DNA of 64,000 nt from Gracilaria domingensis (GCA_022539475.1 VCMS01000195.1:120820-184819), one strand, 5' to 3'; shown: positions 32,976 to 44,738, counted from the first letter of the stretch. The notes: a model not told the origin generated them from the letters alone. A program made the numbers and translations.

Positions 32976-33328
32976 CTCACGACCGAGCACGGACGTTCTC
33001 ATTGTTGTCCGCTCTGCAGAAGGGTTTGGTTATCAAGGTATTACTCGTTGGTTCGAGATAATCTCAGGGGTGAAGGAGAAGAATAATTTCGAATTAACGG
33101 TTAAGAAGTAACAGAAGTTCATGAAGCATGAAGTACACGGAATCGTGAAGTAAAAAGATGAAGATGAAGAAAGAAGATCTATCACTGCAATTCAGTCTAC
33201 CCAGAAGTTTGGTTCTAAGATGATTTATACTACTTGCCTAGCAAGGGGCCACGAGAGGTTGTTGTCCCGTCGTCGGGTTCTTATATTCCCGTCGCTGGAG
33301 CGGCACCTCCCGGATTGATGGGACCACC

Positions 33329-35138
33329 CTAGTTCAGGGAAAGCGAATGGTAGCTTTGCGCAGCTAACGCCAGCATCTGGCCGATATCTGTCATCCCCGG
33401 GAGTCAAGACGCCCATCTGGGTGAGCTGGTTTCGCAACGCAGCAGCCTGCGGATCAACCGCCCCAGTCGGCGTGATGTTCCAACCAGATGGATCGCTACC
33501 CCCGCTTTCTCCCGTCGTTGGGATAACCTGCATGCTGCTCACCGGCGTCGGTTGCACCCCCTCTCCAGGATTCACTGGTTCGCTATCCACCATCGGATCT
33601 TCCCCGCTGTCTCGGGCATAGTAACTGTCGGAAAACATGAGCCCGACAGAGTGATCACTCGGCACAACACGAGGCACTTGCTTTAACGCGCGTGCTTCCG
33701 CGAAGTCGGTCACGGTCCCCTCCCAATGTTTGAAGTATGCGAAGTCTCCAGCCCCTGGATATCATCTACCTGGCGACTTATCGAAGCGCGTACGCTGACC
33801 CAGAGGGATGTTCTCGGGCGGTACTCTGCTCCAATCGATATCATCGATGACGTCGAGCAGGTACAGAAATTCATCAACGTTGGTGGAGGAACCGAGAGCG
33901 GTGTGTAAATCCACTTGTCGGATGGGCTGCCTCAACTTCGGAGGAAGGTACCAAATACAGCACTGGTCGTAGACGTCCCAGAGGGTGAACGCGGCATCGC
34001 GGGCAGCTCATTCGCACATCATCAGGGCCCAGTACGCGGATTTCAGATTCGAAATCATGCGGAAGCCAATGTAGGAAATGCAGGGAGGACACTCCGCGAA
34101 ACAACCGCGTGGAACCTCAAGGTTGCTTTACCACGAAGGAATTGGGACGTAGCCACCCGGTAGTGCGTCATGTCGCAGATGTTCGACTTCGGAATTCGTG
34201 TAAGGTACGAAGAACCCGAACCGGGATCGCCACTTCCTTTCACTTCGGACGCGGTCGCTGAAGGTCCCGTCGCCAGAACGGCGTCGCATGAAGCGGAACT
34301 CTGCTAGCAGAATCGATCGGTTGAAGAGCAACATATCGCGATCCATCCGAGCATTCGGGTCAATCTTCGTCGTATCGAAGGCAGCGAGATTCGCTCCATA
34401 GGTGATTTCACCGTACGTTCGGTATCGGGAGAGATCGAACCCGTACTGGGGCGGTACCACTTCTGGTGAATTGTGAGCACGGTTCATTCGGAAGTACGAA
34501 AGACGCACGATACCTGCGCGAGCTTCGTCCAGCGTCTCGTACTGCCTGCCGGTTCTTTTCCTGTCGAAGAGGTGTGGTGCCACCGCAATGCCAGTTCTCC
34601 ACTCCCAGGAGGTCACCATATCTCGTAGCAAACCGCCTGGCAATGTGCCGTCTTCCGTATAGGAATTGATGATGTCTTCATCCTTCACCGCTTGAGGGTG
34701 GAACCAGGGAGCTCTGGAATACGCCCAACCCCCGTCTAGTCGCCGGTCTCGCACGAGAAGCGATTCGCGTGTGATCCATCCCGACGCGTGTGCCGTAACC
34801 GGCACAGCTCCAGAGGAGTTCGAAGCCGATACCGCGGCAACGTTCATAGCTGAAGCAACCGGCTGCTGACTCCCCTGTGGCAGCGGGGCTGTGGCGAAAC
34901 CGCCGAAGTATCCTGCTCCTGCGGAGGAAGGTCCGGCACCGGAGGGAGCACCAAACTGGCTGGGAACCCCTGAGGAAGGGAAAGCGCTGTCGTTAGAATT
35001 CGGATTCATCGACAAAGCGAGTTCTCGCGTGACTTGGTCGTTCGGAATCTCGAAGTTCGCATCAGGCGTGTGTCCACTTGAGAGTGTATCGCTGTTGAGC
35101 GTTGGTTTTCTTGGTATCGGGATGTCGGAGTCACTCAT
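33329..35138 (-). pseudogene. Accessory antisense gene of chromovirus, copy 1 (~600 aa, unknown function)
   Basis: Starts MSDSDIPIPRK at 35138, about 60 nt from the polypurine tract. One frame can be followed for nearly 600 codons with only a few in-frame stops (first at ~34125) and a probable shift near the 3' end. N-terminal ~130 residues are Ser/Pro/Gly-rich and probably disordered. A conserved region follows: GWITRESLLVRD, SRAPWFHPQAV, LPGGL, YGFDLSRYRTYGEI, YGANLAAFD, EFRFMRR, then ERKWRSRFGFFVPY, and beyond the first stop a W/Y-rich part with ISYIGFR. All these recur in copy 2 at 54657-56505. No known fold is recognised, and no zinc knuckle, protease or membrane segment is evident. It could be nucleic-acid-binding or structural. 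Transcription would start within or near the 3' LTR on the opposite strand to pol. Confidence 0.7.
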
Positions 35139-35199
35139 GCATGAGCTTATATGTTCTCGCAACGAGGTGGTAATGTCGCCGACACGGTATTCCTCGATG

Positions 35200-35210
35200 T
35201 AAGGAGGGGG
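35200..35210 (+). other. Polypurine tract, element copy 1
   Basis: TAAGGAGGGGG directly before TGTGTAGAGCAATCGCG, the LTR start shared with the other copies. Confidence 0.65.
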
Positions 35211-35213
35211 ATG

Positions 35214-35792
35214 TGTAGAGCAATCGCGATTTCGCGTTTGTGACGTGTTCCGTCTCAACACCTTGGCTCTTCGAGATGCCTCTACAGCAAGGCTATGAAT
35301 TTGGGTGGCATTCTGACACCATATGGCATGGTGGCACCCGATGGGTTTGATGGATTGGTAACTGGTTGTGGCAGTGGATCGCGTGTACGCTTGTATGGGT
35401 TGGCTCTGTTACAGAGAAAATTGGATTGGTTTTTAGAATTAGTGGCCGCCAAGGCGGGTCTACACAAGTGCAACAAGTGTGTGGCTCTGGCGTATTTGGC
35501 ACTACTTATCTTAATTATTTAGTTTAATTTGTGGAAACCTACTTCGGTGATGGCGACCTCCTCGTCACCACCACAAAGTAAACTCAACCTTGTCCGCGGC
35601 TCTGACTTGAGCTCCTGCGCGTAGTGCACAACTCTGCGAGGAGGGTCACGTCGTACGGTTTCGCTTTTTTAATCCCCAAGGGATCACTCAGGTACTCTGA
35701 TCTAACACTCCGTTTGTCTTCGGACTGTGTTCCATTTACTTGCAGGTGTCTGCTACTCTGGTGTTGAGATATTGTATCGACTCTGTATAGAG
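35214..35792 (+). repeat. 3' LTR of chromovirus copy 1 (end approximate)
   Basis: Begins TGTAGAGCAA. Shares with the LTR at 53972-54577 an interior block (TAGTTTA...ACCTACTT.GGTGA...CGACCTC.TCGTC...GTAAA.TCAACC) and the word GACTCTGTATAGAG at ~35779-35792, about 580 nt from the start, against about 600 nt in the other copy. The outer end was not located, so the LTR may extend further right. Confidence 0.55.
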
Positions 35793-37975
35793 GTCTGCGG
35801 CGTGGGCTCAATACACATCGTCACCCTCGGCCCTGGTCTGTTGCCGCTTGTCGCACGAACCCGCCCTCGGGTTTGTCCCTTTTCCTTTTCTCTCCTTTCC
35901 AACTTTTCCCATCCTTTTTCCTATCTTTTACCCCTTTTTCGAGGCACCCCGTCGACCTTGGTTCCTTCTCTTCCGCCTTCGATCAGAGATATCAGACTCT
36001 CGAACGCTTGCTTACAAATCCTTTCTTGGCGATTCCCGCCCTCACCTCCGTGGTATTTCCGAAGTACGGGCGGTTTTACTCCCGCGTTATCCGTATACGG
36101 AGGCCTCTTCTGCTGAGTCTACCTCCCAATAGAGCAAGGACTGGAGCACTTTGAGTGTCATTTCTCCCAACTGGGATTTGCAGTACACAACCCATGCCCG
36201 GTAGGTGTGAAATCATGACCTCCAACATTTCTAACATTATATGTGCTTGCACTATTGCGGAAAGCCAGATCAACTACGTAGTCAACGCCTCACATTCTGA
36301 TTTGAAGTGTTATAGATACGTCGAACTGAGCAAACCTTGAACAGAGGCTACTGACTGCGATTTCTGCACCACGCAAAACGAAGGTCCAGCGCGCTGCGTT
36401 TATTTTGCGCCTATCCGTTGAAATAACACAAATATTAAAAGAACTCTGTTTCTTGGCTGCGTTCAAGCGTTAGAGCGCATGCGCTGACAACATGAGAACG
36501 CTCATATCAGGTCCAAAACGCTCGATGCAATCCGAGCGATATATATATGCGTGGAGATCAGTCAAAGGCGGAATTGTCAGCGCCTGCGAAGACGATCTTC
36601 GCCTCTGCTCTCCACCGTCAGGTCCGCTCACGCGCTGCCTGGAAGCCTTCTGCCAGCGCATTTCTCCCTTATTCATTTGTCTTTGCGTTGCAATAGTGAT
36701 AATTGTAGTTACAAGGATCGAGGATATCGAGATCGCCTTCGTGCAAATGCCAAATCGAGAACGATTTGGCAACGGCGTTGCAAGGCGGCTTGCTCGATCT
36801 TCCCCGACAAGGCCCCCTTTTTATCTGTTTACCCTCGAACGGGCTATGGTACTCGCGTTTCATGCATCTCGCTTCAGATCTTACAGACATTTATTGAGAT
36901 ACTTAGAATCATCTATTTCTCTTGCGAGTTGGGAAATCACTAGAGATGATGGTATGACACTTGAACGTGTCCGCAGTAATATGATAATGGCTTAATTAAG
37001 CGCGGAGATCTATATTTGTCAGGATAACCTGCAGTTGCAAGTAAACAGGGAATATGGACTATTTTTGACACAGATTTTACAGCGCTGAACAGGGTTTATA
37101 CCAATCACTCCGGATGTTGATGGAACCAGCTACTATTGCGATCGCTGGGACAGGTTGCCATGAGGAAGGCTAAGATGGTGCCGGGATTTTGTTCTCTCAT
37201 CGTTCAAATGAAATTCAAGAGAGCTAGAAAGGGTTTATATGTTCGGATTGGGCGTCCTGATTTTGTTGTAAGTGGCGATGAATCTAGTAGCCAATTCAGT
37301 CGTGGTGGCGGCGATGGAGTCACATCAATGAACGTGGTTGGGGAAGGGGATCCAATAGATGAGCTGTGTAACATGTTTCGCCCAATGCTACACATTTAAC
37401 AAGGTGTTTGTATACGTTCTGGCTCTATGGTCGAAAACGTTGGTCTTGCGTAGGTCGGGTATGCTCGAACGAGTTCACAGGGATCGAATAGCATAGATAT
37501 GTCTTAAGATGAATCGCACTGCTGAAAAACACTTGGGAGCTCTGAGTGAGTAAATAAGATATGGATGGCAGGGGAAGAGAGACACCGTAGCGATCTTCTG
37601 TGAATTTTTGAAGGCTTCTGATTGCGCGTAACACCATAGACTGATGGCTTAATATCTCTTCTGAAATGCTCTGTGCAGTTGTGAAGATTAATACGTCGCT
37701 TGTCATGGGTCGGAGGTGGACTTGCAGATTAAATACTTCCGATACGAGCCCGTTCGTCGTTCCCCGAAGATTACCACAAAGGGGAATGCTTCGCCAGCAT
37801 TAGAGATATCGTACGTAATTGACCTCCCACACCACGTCAGCGCGCTCTATCCTACACGAAAATTAGGATATTGTACGCATAAACATAAAGAGAGAGAGAG
37901 ATGTCCCCATTGAAGAATTATAAATGAAGTTGTTGGAAGTTTCTGGTGAACATTTCATTTATTCAGACATGATGC
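35793..37975. other. No gene seen
   Basis: 35870-35990 is strongly pyrimidine-rich, possibly still LTR or leader of the element. A frame at 37136-37399 (plus) has mixed composition and no recognised domain. No RNA genes identified. Confidence 0.35.
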
Positions 37976-37979
37976 CTAG

Positions 37980-38904
37980 AAGTTTACAAGAGCCGCCGTG
38001 TCACTCCTGAAGTGTAGGGCTATCTCTCTCATGTACGTATGTTGCAATCGTTCTGGGGATGTGTTCATTTGGAACGCAATCTTCTTGAGCAAAGCTGCTT
38101 CATTTACATTCTCGAAAACTTGGCTTACATGATACTTTTTGTGTATCATGGAGGCGTAACTTTGCCAAAAATCGATCTTCGTCACACAGCAAAGGTTTTC
38201 ATTGTGCGAACTCATAAATTTCTGGGGTGCTGGTGTAATTTGTGAAGGTGTCAGCAGTTTTGCGGTGCTTGCGTGAATCAAGAGTGGCTTCACTGGCCTA
38301 CACTCAGCACTACCGAACCTCTTCATTATCGCTGGACGAAAAATTTCGATGTGAAACCTCCACTATGGTATCACTGTCGCAGGTAAAATCAACAGGACGA
38401 CTGCCTGTTTCGTCTGTTTGTGTTAGGACGGCGCCTATGCCCGTCCCTGAAGCATCACATGTGCCAAATTGGTAAGGCATTAGCTTTTGATGCTATCATG
38501 TAAAGGTTCGAGTCCTTGGTCAAAAACACATTGCATTCAAACAAAACCAAAGTCCAAACACAACAGTAAGTAGTTAGCATTACTTTCAGCACCAGCGTTC
38601 TCATCAGCGAGAAGTGCTATCAAATATAGGGAACTTTCATAGAATCAAAACATTATGTACTTAGGACATTTCCGATGTGAGTAGATATAGAGGTTGTGGG
38701 TTGGCCTGAAGTTTTGTTAAAGATTTTGCAAAGATAGAAGTACTGCTCGTACTCAAATTTGCTCGGTAGTTGAAGCTGACTCCATACTTGCGGTCTTTGA
38801 CCTCCGGAAGCGAGCCCAAGCAGAGCAATAATGTTCACAGACCAATTCGCTTCATATGAGCATACTACCGACGCAGAATCGCTCATGGTCTCTCCTTTGG
38901 CCAA
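37980..38904 (-). pseudogene. Recombinase-like remnant (box-I and C-terminal parts) with an insertion
   Basis: The minus-strand frame at 38653-38904 carries a box-I-like segment, SVNIIALLGLASGGQRPQVW followed by QLPSKFEYEQYF. The frame at 37976-38326 carries the C-terminal part: KIDFWQSYASMIHKKY, then LLKKIAFQMNTSPERLQHTY. The latter aligns with LRSSFATAMVDKF and LSRRMNTSIEMLKDLY of the 41044-42947 protein. The box-I arginine and final tyrosine are present, but the box-II arginine is tryptophan. Between the two parts lies unrelated sequence, including a Ty3/gypsy RNase H fragment (38335-38490). A decayed copy interrupted by insertion. Confidence 0.5.
38335..38490 (-). pseudogene. Ty3/gypsy RNase H fragment
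   Basis: The minus strand reads QFGTCDASGTGIGAVLTQ, then RPVDFTC and SSSDNEEV. This is the start of the RNase H domain that follows reverse transcriptase in Ty3/gypsy pol (family pattern: TDAS..GIGAVL.Q...PVAF...). Only about 50 codons are left; no flanking pol sequence is visible. Confidence 0.7.
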
Positions 38905-41043
38905 TCGCAGTTGTCAGGCAGCCCACATTTTCTTGATCTGTCTGAGAAGACCTCACGCCGCTGACTGCAGCCATCTTAAAATGTCATCATGAAAAGTTGG
39001 GAACGAGAGCGCGCACTTTCCTTGATCGCGTCTTACGGTTCCCTTCGAGCCTACTGCTTTCCCACCGTCAAAGCAATTTCTCGCCGACTTCCCTTGAGAA
39101 ATGCCGCGTTCAAATAAACTGCAATGCACCAACATGCCGGAGAAAGAGAATACAGGTATGAAGTTAGAGTGGCCATCTGTTTCTCCAAAGGAAAATTTTG
39201 AAGTTAGTATTGATGGGCACGATGAGATTAAAGTTATGCTCGAACTGTATTTGTGTGAATATCGAGATTGTTCACTGGAAATTCAATATCAAACAATTTA
39301 CTCCAACTCGTATTGCTTCTTATTATTTCAATATTTACCTTGAGATTTTCCGAGTTGATATTATTCATAGATGCATGTCAACCTTTCAGCGGCTTTCCTT
39401 CATTTTTAGATCGTACTAGGAATATTATTTTGCACGTCATAATTTTTCTTCATTGAACGTCTTGTACGCTCTTCTCAACAATAATGAACTATGTCCAACG
39501 AGAACTACCTCCTCAATATCTATATTAATATCTCTTGTTTATCATGTAAAGAACTATCTCCATCACTTCAATATTTCGATTTCCTTTTAAATTTTTTGCA
39601 ACTTTTCTGCGAATTATATTAAATTGCTTTCTGTCTGTTTCTCTTCCGTATTCATGTGCTGTAATTATTAACCTATAGTTAGGGCAATGCGTTCTGTCCT
39701 TTTCATTCATTGTTTATCTGTCGCATAACGCGGAGCTAGCGAATTTGGGCACCTTGCCAGTCTAGCCAGTGACCTACGGCGTAGAAACGAAAACACATAT
39801 ATTATAGATTATAGAACCCCTAATCCCCTTCGCGCGGTCTGAACGGCCGCGAGAGCTCGAAGCGAGCCAGCTCTGCTGGGGCGCGAAGAGCGCCTGAGTG
39901 TTCAGCGGCCTCGTGCTGGGCTCGCACGTGGCCAAAGTGTGCTTAGGTGCACAACACCCCCCTCCTTTGTGATGACGGGGGTAAGTTCCGGAGCAGCAAC
40001 AACTCCAGAAAAGCAGTAAACTTATCTGAGTTCAGGCTCCAAGATTGCATGGCTGGCCGGTTGATTGCCCCTGGAACCCGGTTTGGTCTCGCAAAAAGCT
40101 AGATTCGTTAGTTATACATGCGCTGTGTGCTTAGTTGCAGAACGGCAGCACGCGGAACAAGCGCAATCAGTATGAGATCGCCGCCGTTAAGATTGGAAAA
40201 AGTAGAATCCTTTTCAGCAGTTCAAGGGGCCTTGGCCGCCGGCTAGTGGGCTTCGCAAACTTCTATTAGGCTGACCGCGTTTGTCCGTCTACCCATAGAT
40301 AGTTGTGGGCGGGAGCGGCAGCCGTCCCCAAGCCCGTCTGTCCATAGACGGTTCTAGGACAGTGCCGGGCAAGGCCAGAAAAGATGAGTCAACTAGTTAC
40401 GCTGCGTCCTGCTGTTCGTAGGCACTTTAGCGGGCACGGAGAAGCACACCGTGAGCGGCATCAGAGACCAGATGATCACCTGGCGTCCATCGAAGCTCGT
40501 GTTCTATGGAATAATGCCCGCTACATGCCGAAAAAACGATCGATATGCGGGAGAGGTAAATTGCAAATCGAAAATCTTGGCTTACTGGAATTGTGAGGAA
40601 AAGGTTACGAAGAGCGGCAAAAGAACAAAAGGTGCGCTATAAACCTCATCCATATCTTGAAGATCATGAAACCGCTTGGCACATTGCTGTAATCGTGAAC
40701 ATAGTGCGGGTGGATAATTGTGCGCGCCTGCGGTTTAGACTAAAGCACGCTAGCGGTGAGAGCAGACTTATTCGGCTTGAGAAGTTGTCTCGATAGGGAG
40801 GCCCCGCCATCGCGAAGTGGTGCAAGTCTTGTCCTGGGCGCGTGCTTGGCTCCCATGTAGGCCGCTACATGACTCAAGAATCTCGTCCTCTTCTAAAACC
40901 TTTTGACAAGGAAAGCTGCGGTCTCCAAGAGCTTCTGTACCGCACGTTCTTTAATAAAAGTTACCTTCGTTCTTCGTTTGTTCATGTGTTCATGCAAATC
41001 GGTTTTATTCTGTCTGCAGAACGCTCACAAGTATACGTGGTGA
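38905..41043. other. No supported gene
   Basis: 38953-39135 (minus) may be further recombinase remnant. 39300-39720 is AT-rich and featureless. 39820-39960 is GC-rich with complementary words (GCGGCC/GGCCGC, GAGCTC). Short frames around 40384-40796 look partly coding but cannot be joined or recognised. Confidence 0.35.
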
Positions 41044-42947
41044 ATGATGGACATCATCAACTTGGTGTCTGAAGATGACGACGACAATCGTTTTCAGAGT
41101 GATGCTGAACAAACTTCTGAGACTCCAAAGAACAACCGTGGTACACAAGAGTCGCAAAAACGCAGAACTACTGGGGGAATTTCGTCAACCCAAAGCGTGC
41201 GCGAGGATCAGGAAGATGAAATAATTCCCGCTTTCGCACTACCTACTTATAACAAGAAGCGCGTTTGTCGAGCACGAGACTTGCCCGATCTGTTTACAGC
41301 TTCCGATACGGATTCTGAGAGAGTTTTTCGCAAAAAGCGTCGCCGTTTAGTGCGTCGCAATTTATTGCCAGAACTTTCCGAACTGAAGGAAACCGACGAG
41401 TCTCTCCCCACCATTTCGCAAGATGGAGAAACTAATTCAGTTAATCTGGACCGCGTTCTGGCTGCTCAAGAAGCAAGACTTTCAGACTCTTTCAAAAAGG
41501 CAATTCCCAACATATGTCGTCCTCGTAGGGCTTCCGTCAGCCGTTCTTCGAATATTGACTCTTTGGAAGACGGTAAGAAGCTTTGGGAGCTGATGGTCAG
41601 GGTCAAAGAGCAGCTGTTTTCAGATTACTTTACCAGCGAGGAAGCCCGTCTCGTTTTACCAAGCTGTCAGTCGGAACAAAATGGTGACAGAAATCATTAC
41701 GATGGACTAGATGTCGATGAAAGGAACTGCATTGATATCAAGAAAGTTTATGAAGATAAGTATCTCGTTAAGCGTGCCATTGCCGGTGCGAAAACGACGC
41801 AGCACAGTTTGGTTAAGACTATTGCCGGTCAAGTAATGTGGGCAATAGTAGCCAAGGCGATGGAAAAGAACGATGGATGGAAAGCAGGAAGTTTGTTCCG
41901 GCTTTTGCAGAACTACAAGCTCATAAAGTGTCTTGTACGACACTTTTCCATAATCTATGCAAACAACACGACTGCATCAAAATGTGCCTCTCTTCGCGTT
42001 TCAATCGAGTATGCACTTCTAGACGCTAGTAATCAAGAGAATGAGAAGGAAATGAAGAAACTGATTCAATTCCTGAATCAGTTTAAGGCCAGTTCACGCA
42101 CGGCAGCGCGAAAGGAAAAGTACGAGCAGCGATTAATTGATTTTCATGAAGACCCTCGCTGTGTGGTTAAGGATGCCGAAGTGAAAAAAGGATACCGAAC
42201 TGCAATTCATGTGCTACATGACGTAAGGACGTTCCATGGCAAGTGCCAGGAGAACATGGAGATCTTTCGCAAACTGTTGTACAATGGAAAGCGAAACATG
42301 GCGCAAAAGTGGAGTATAAACCTACTTGCTGCGATTATGCTTGAAGGAGGTGATCAGCGTCCGGAGGCGTACGCCAATCTACGGGTCCCTACGGAGTTGG
42401 AACTGAGTCGTGTAACTAATTCCGAGTTTGGAAGCTATCTTGCTTTGCGCCCATGGTTTGAGAAGCGTCCCAGGGACTTTCTATTTCCGATCGTGATGTT
42501 ACCAGCTAAGATGAAACCGATTATCAAATTGCATGTTGAAGTGGTGACACCGATCATTCTAGCGCAGGCGGAAACTGTTGAAGAAGACGTGGATGCGGAA
42601 GACACGATTTATTATTGCACACTCAGGATGGCAATTATCTAACATCTCGTTTGATTACTAGGTCATTCCGCGCATTCATGTGCAATCAAGACAGGAAGTT
42701 CAGTACGATCAGTTCAACGAATTTAAGAAGCAGCTTTGCTACTGCAATGGTGGATAAGTTCAAGAAGAAGAAGTTCGCCGAAGATTTGACTCAAGATGAG
42801 TTTTTGAGGCATCTTTCTCGTCGCATGAACACTTCTATTGAAATGCTGAAGGATTTGTACGTGATGAAATTACGCGAGGACTATGAGGAGGGGGTCAAAA
42901 TAGCGATGAAGTACTTGTCGTTGACGGTTGGTGAAGGTGATGAGTAG
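41044..42947 (+). CDS. Tyrosine-recombinase-like protein, best-preserved member, frame change near 42.6 kb
   Basis: The first frame (41044-42642, 532 codons) has an acidic/basic N-terminus (EDDDDN; FRKKRRRLVRRN), a helical middle, and a box-I-like segment, INLLAAIMLEGGDQRPEAYANL, with the candidate catalytic Arg at codon ~439 (42358-42360). The second frame (open to 42947) overlaps it and is displaced by -1. It contains LLLHTQDG, then LRSSFATAM (Arg at 42726-42728), then LSRRMNTSIEMLKDLYV (Tyr at 42858-42860). The order and spacing resemble tyrosine recombinases: Arg box I, LRH.FAT box II, a conserved turn, and a terminal nucleophilic Tyr. The usual box-II His and the LGH.. His are not evident. 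The frame change could be an indel, an unseen intron or programmed -1 frameshifting. Paralogues lie at 2757, 10846 and 37980. Confidence 0.6.
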
Positions 42948-43342
42948 TGTAGAATGGTTTAATGATATTTGTTTGATGTAGTACTGCTTGCAATGAGTAA
43001 TAAAAGTCCTTGAGTAAGGGTTGCAGCTTCCCCAAAGACGGCAAAACTGCGGAAGAGGATGGACGAACGATAAACATTCCCGCAATGGCAATCAGACCGG
43101 ACAGGTATGATATCAATGCCTTCTCGCTCTCCTTCTACTTTTCAAGTTTAGAAAAGTGCGGTCGCACAGCTCTTTGTATTTCTGGCTCGCCGGTCGGGCT
43201 CTTGTTAGTTGTCCCTCTGTGCAAAACGGCATTTTCATCGAGAGGCTTCATCAAAAGTCGCATGTCCTTCATTTGTGTGTGCGGGGGAATCGAGAGAATG
43301 GAGGGTGTGACAGGTGGACCATATAACTGCAAAATGTGTGCT
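42948..43342. other. Intergenic
   Basis: Separates the mobile region from the host gene island. AATAAAAG near 42998 could serve as a polyadenylation signal for the upstream gene. No gene supported. Confidence 0.4.
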
Positions 43343-43888
43343 TTACTTGCTAGTCAGTAGCTGGTTTGGCAGTTGCTTGTATGCGCTCGTTTTGATATAA
43401 CGTAGATTGAGATGGATTCTTCTGTAATGACGAATCATATCTCTTTGGCTGAAACTCTAAACCGAAGGAAAGAAGCAAAACAAGTGAGATAAAGTCAGAG
43501 AAAGCTCAAGGTTTACGTAGAAGAGATGAGAACGTACCTTGTTGCAGCCGGGGTGGTGGCAATACACTTGCTTTCCTTGATGGGTTACCCTCCGATGGCG
43601 ATTGAGCTTGCCCTTGGTGCTGAATTTAGAGCCGCAGAGCTTGCAGAAGACCGTGGCTCGATTGGTTTTGACGCGCGGCGCACGCGTATTCCTCTGCGAG
43701 AGCCCTCTAATGATGGCTTCCATGGTGTGGCCGAAATTATCGGCGTCCATCAAATGATAGTAGCGGTTGGATGCCGAAGAGACGTTCTCGGCGGTGAGCT
43801 GCATCGTGATGAACGGGTAGTACGCGGTGCCAGGGACAGGCACATGATCGGAGGGCGCAAAATGCACGTGGTTTGGGTGGTGGCTCAT
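43343..43888 (-). CDS. Two-finger C2H2 zinc-finger protein (2 exons)
   Basis: Exon 1 is 43538-43888, exon 2 is 43343-43456, and the 81-nt intron has a GTACGT donor and TTTAG acceptor, giving 154 aa from the ATG that begins MSHHPNHVHF. Finger 1: C82-K-L-C85 ... H98-x4-H103. Finger 2: C110-x4-C115, then after the splice SFSQRDMIRHYRRIH gives H127-x4-H132. That the intron falls inside finger 2 and splicing restores a perfect C2H2 spacing is strong support for the model. Upstream in-frame sequence from 44230 is Leu/Arg-rich and GC-biased and is probably not coding. Likely nuclear, DNA- or RNA-binding; target unknown. C-terminal tail ~22 residues, basic. Confidence 0.8.
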
Positions 43889-44088
43889 TGTGCGGAAGGC
43901 ACAAAGCAGAGGTAGCAGTCGCAGCAGCAGCAGCGGTTGCAGCAGCAGCGACGGCATAAGTGGTTCACAGGTGGGCGCGACGCGGCAAAAGGCGTAGAAA
44001 AAAGGTGAAGCGTGTGCGCGGCGGCGGCGCAGTAAAGGCGCCTCGACCAATAAAGGCGTGCGAGTGCGGCGGCGTGCGCGCCGCGCAC

Positions 44089-44655
44089 TTAAATGTAGGG
44101 CTGTACGCGCACGGTACACGTACCGTCGTAAATGTACAAAGTGCTTGTACAGGTACTCTGGTACGTATACCGTTGGCGTAAAGCGCTTCGTATGCCTCCT
44201 GTCGCACTTTCTGCCTGCTGGGCAACGCAACGAAGTAAAGCGTGCTGATCATATCCAGCTGAGAGGAAAATAGCACTGAGCTGGCTCCTTGCGTCGCGCA
44301 GCAGAGAGCGGACGCGCAGGCCGCGGTACCGCACGAGAAAAATCTCCAGCTGGCGCGCAAACGTCACCGGCCGACGGTCGCTGAGGTTCATGCGCAGCGC
44401 GGCGTCGAGCTCGAACGCGGGGAAGTCGCACGCCAGCACGAACATGGAGCGCACGGGCAGGTGGTGCAGCAGCTTTGCGCACAGCGCCTGGAACGCGGCG
44501 TGCGACGGCGACGGCAACGGCAGCGACAGCGACAGCCGCGGGGGCAGCGCGCCGTATTGCGGCCCGTGCTTGGCGCGGCGCAGCGGCGGAGCGCGTCGAC
44601 GTCGGTGTCGTCGCACGCGGGCGCAGCGGTGGTTGTGGTGGCGACCAGACGCCAT
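44089..44655 (-). CDS. Hypothetical protein of GC-rich gene island
   Basis: From the ATG at 44655 (MASGRHHNHRC) the frame has a marked G/C bias at third positions through about 44280, typical of real coding sequence here. It includes AFQALCAKLLHHLPVRSMFV and LACDFPAFELDAALRMNLSD, then RQLEIFLVRYRGLRVRSLLR. The last ~60 codons lose the bias, so the true end or a splice donor may lie near 44270. An earlier start at 44799 is possible but crosses the divergent promoter. No domain recognised; mostly helical and basic. Transcribed divergently from the gene at 44807. Confidence 0.5.
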   Translation of the reverse strand: MASGRHHNHRCARVRRHRRRRAPPLRRAKHGPQYGALPPRLSLSLPLPSPSHAAFQALCAKLLHHLPVRSMFVLACDFPAFELDAALRMNLSDRRPVTFARQLEIFLVRYRGLRVRSLLRDARSQLSAIFLSAGYDQHALLRCVAQQAESATGGIRSALRQRYTYQSTCTSTLYIYDGTCTVRVQPYI

Positions 44656-44712
44656 GGCGCCTTGCGCCACGCCGCCGCGGCCGACAGCTGTAGCGCGGTG
44701 TCCGTCTGTCTT

Positions 44713-44738
44713 TTTGGCGCGCTTGCGAGCGCGGGAAA
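44713..44738. promoter_or_regulatory. Bidirectional promoter with two E2F-like sites
   Basis: The 151-bp space between divergent starts at 44655 and 44807 holds TTTGGCGC (44713-44720) and GCGGGAAA (44731-44738). Both fit the E2F/DP consensus TTTSSCGC, one on each strand. E2F sites in plants and algae mark genes expressed at the G1/S transition; use here is inferred. Confidence 0.4.

Noticed and set aside
38455-38527. tRNA-Gln(UUG)-like sequence (GGTAAGGC, TTTTGAT loop, GGTTCGAGTCC)
   Set aside because: The D-, anticodon- and T-loop words are suggestive, but the acceptor stem does not pair, two other stems have mismatches, and part overlaps the antisense RNase H coding fragment. At most a pseudo-tRNA.
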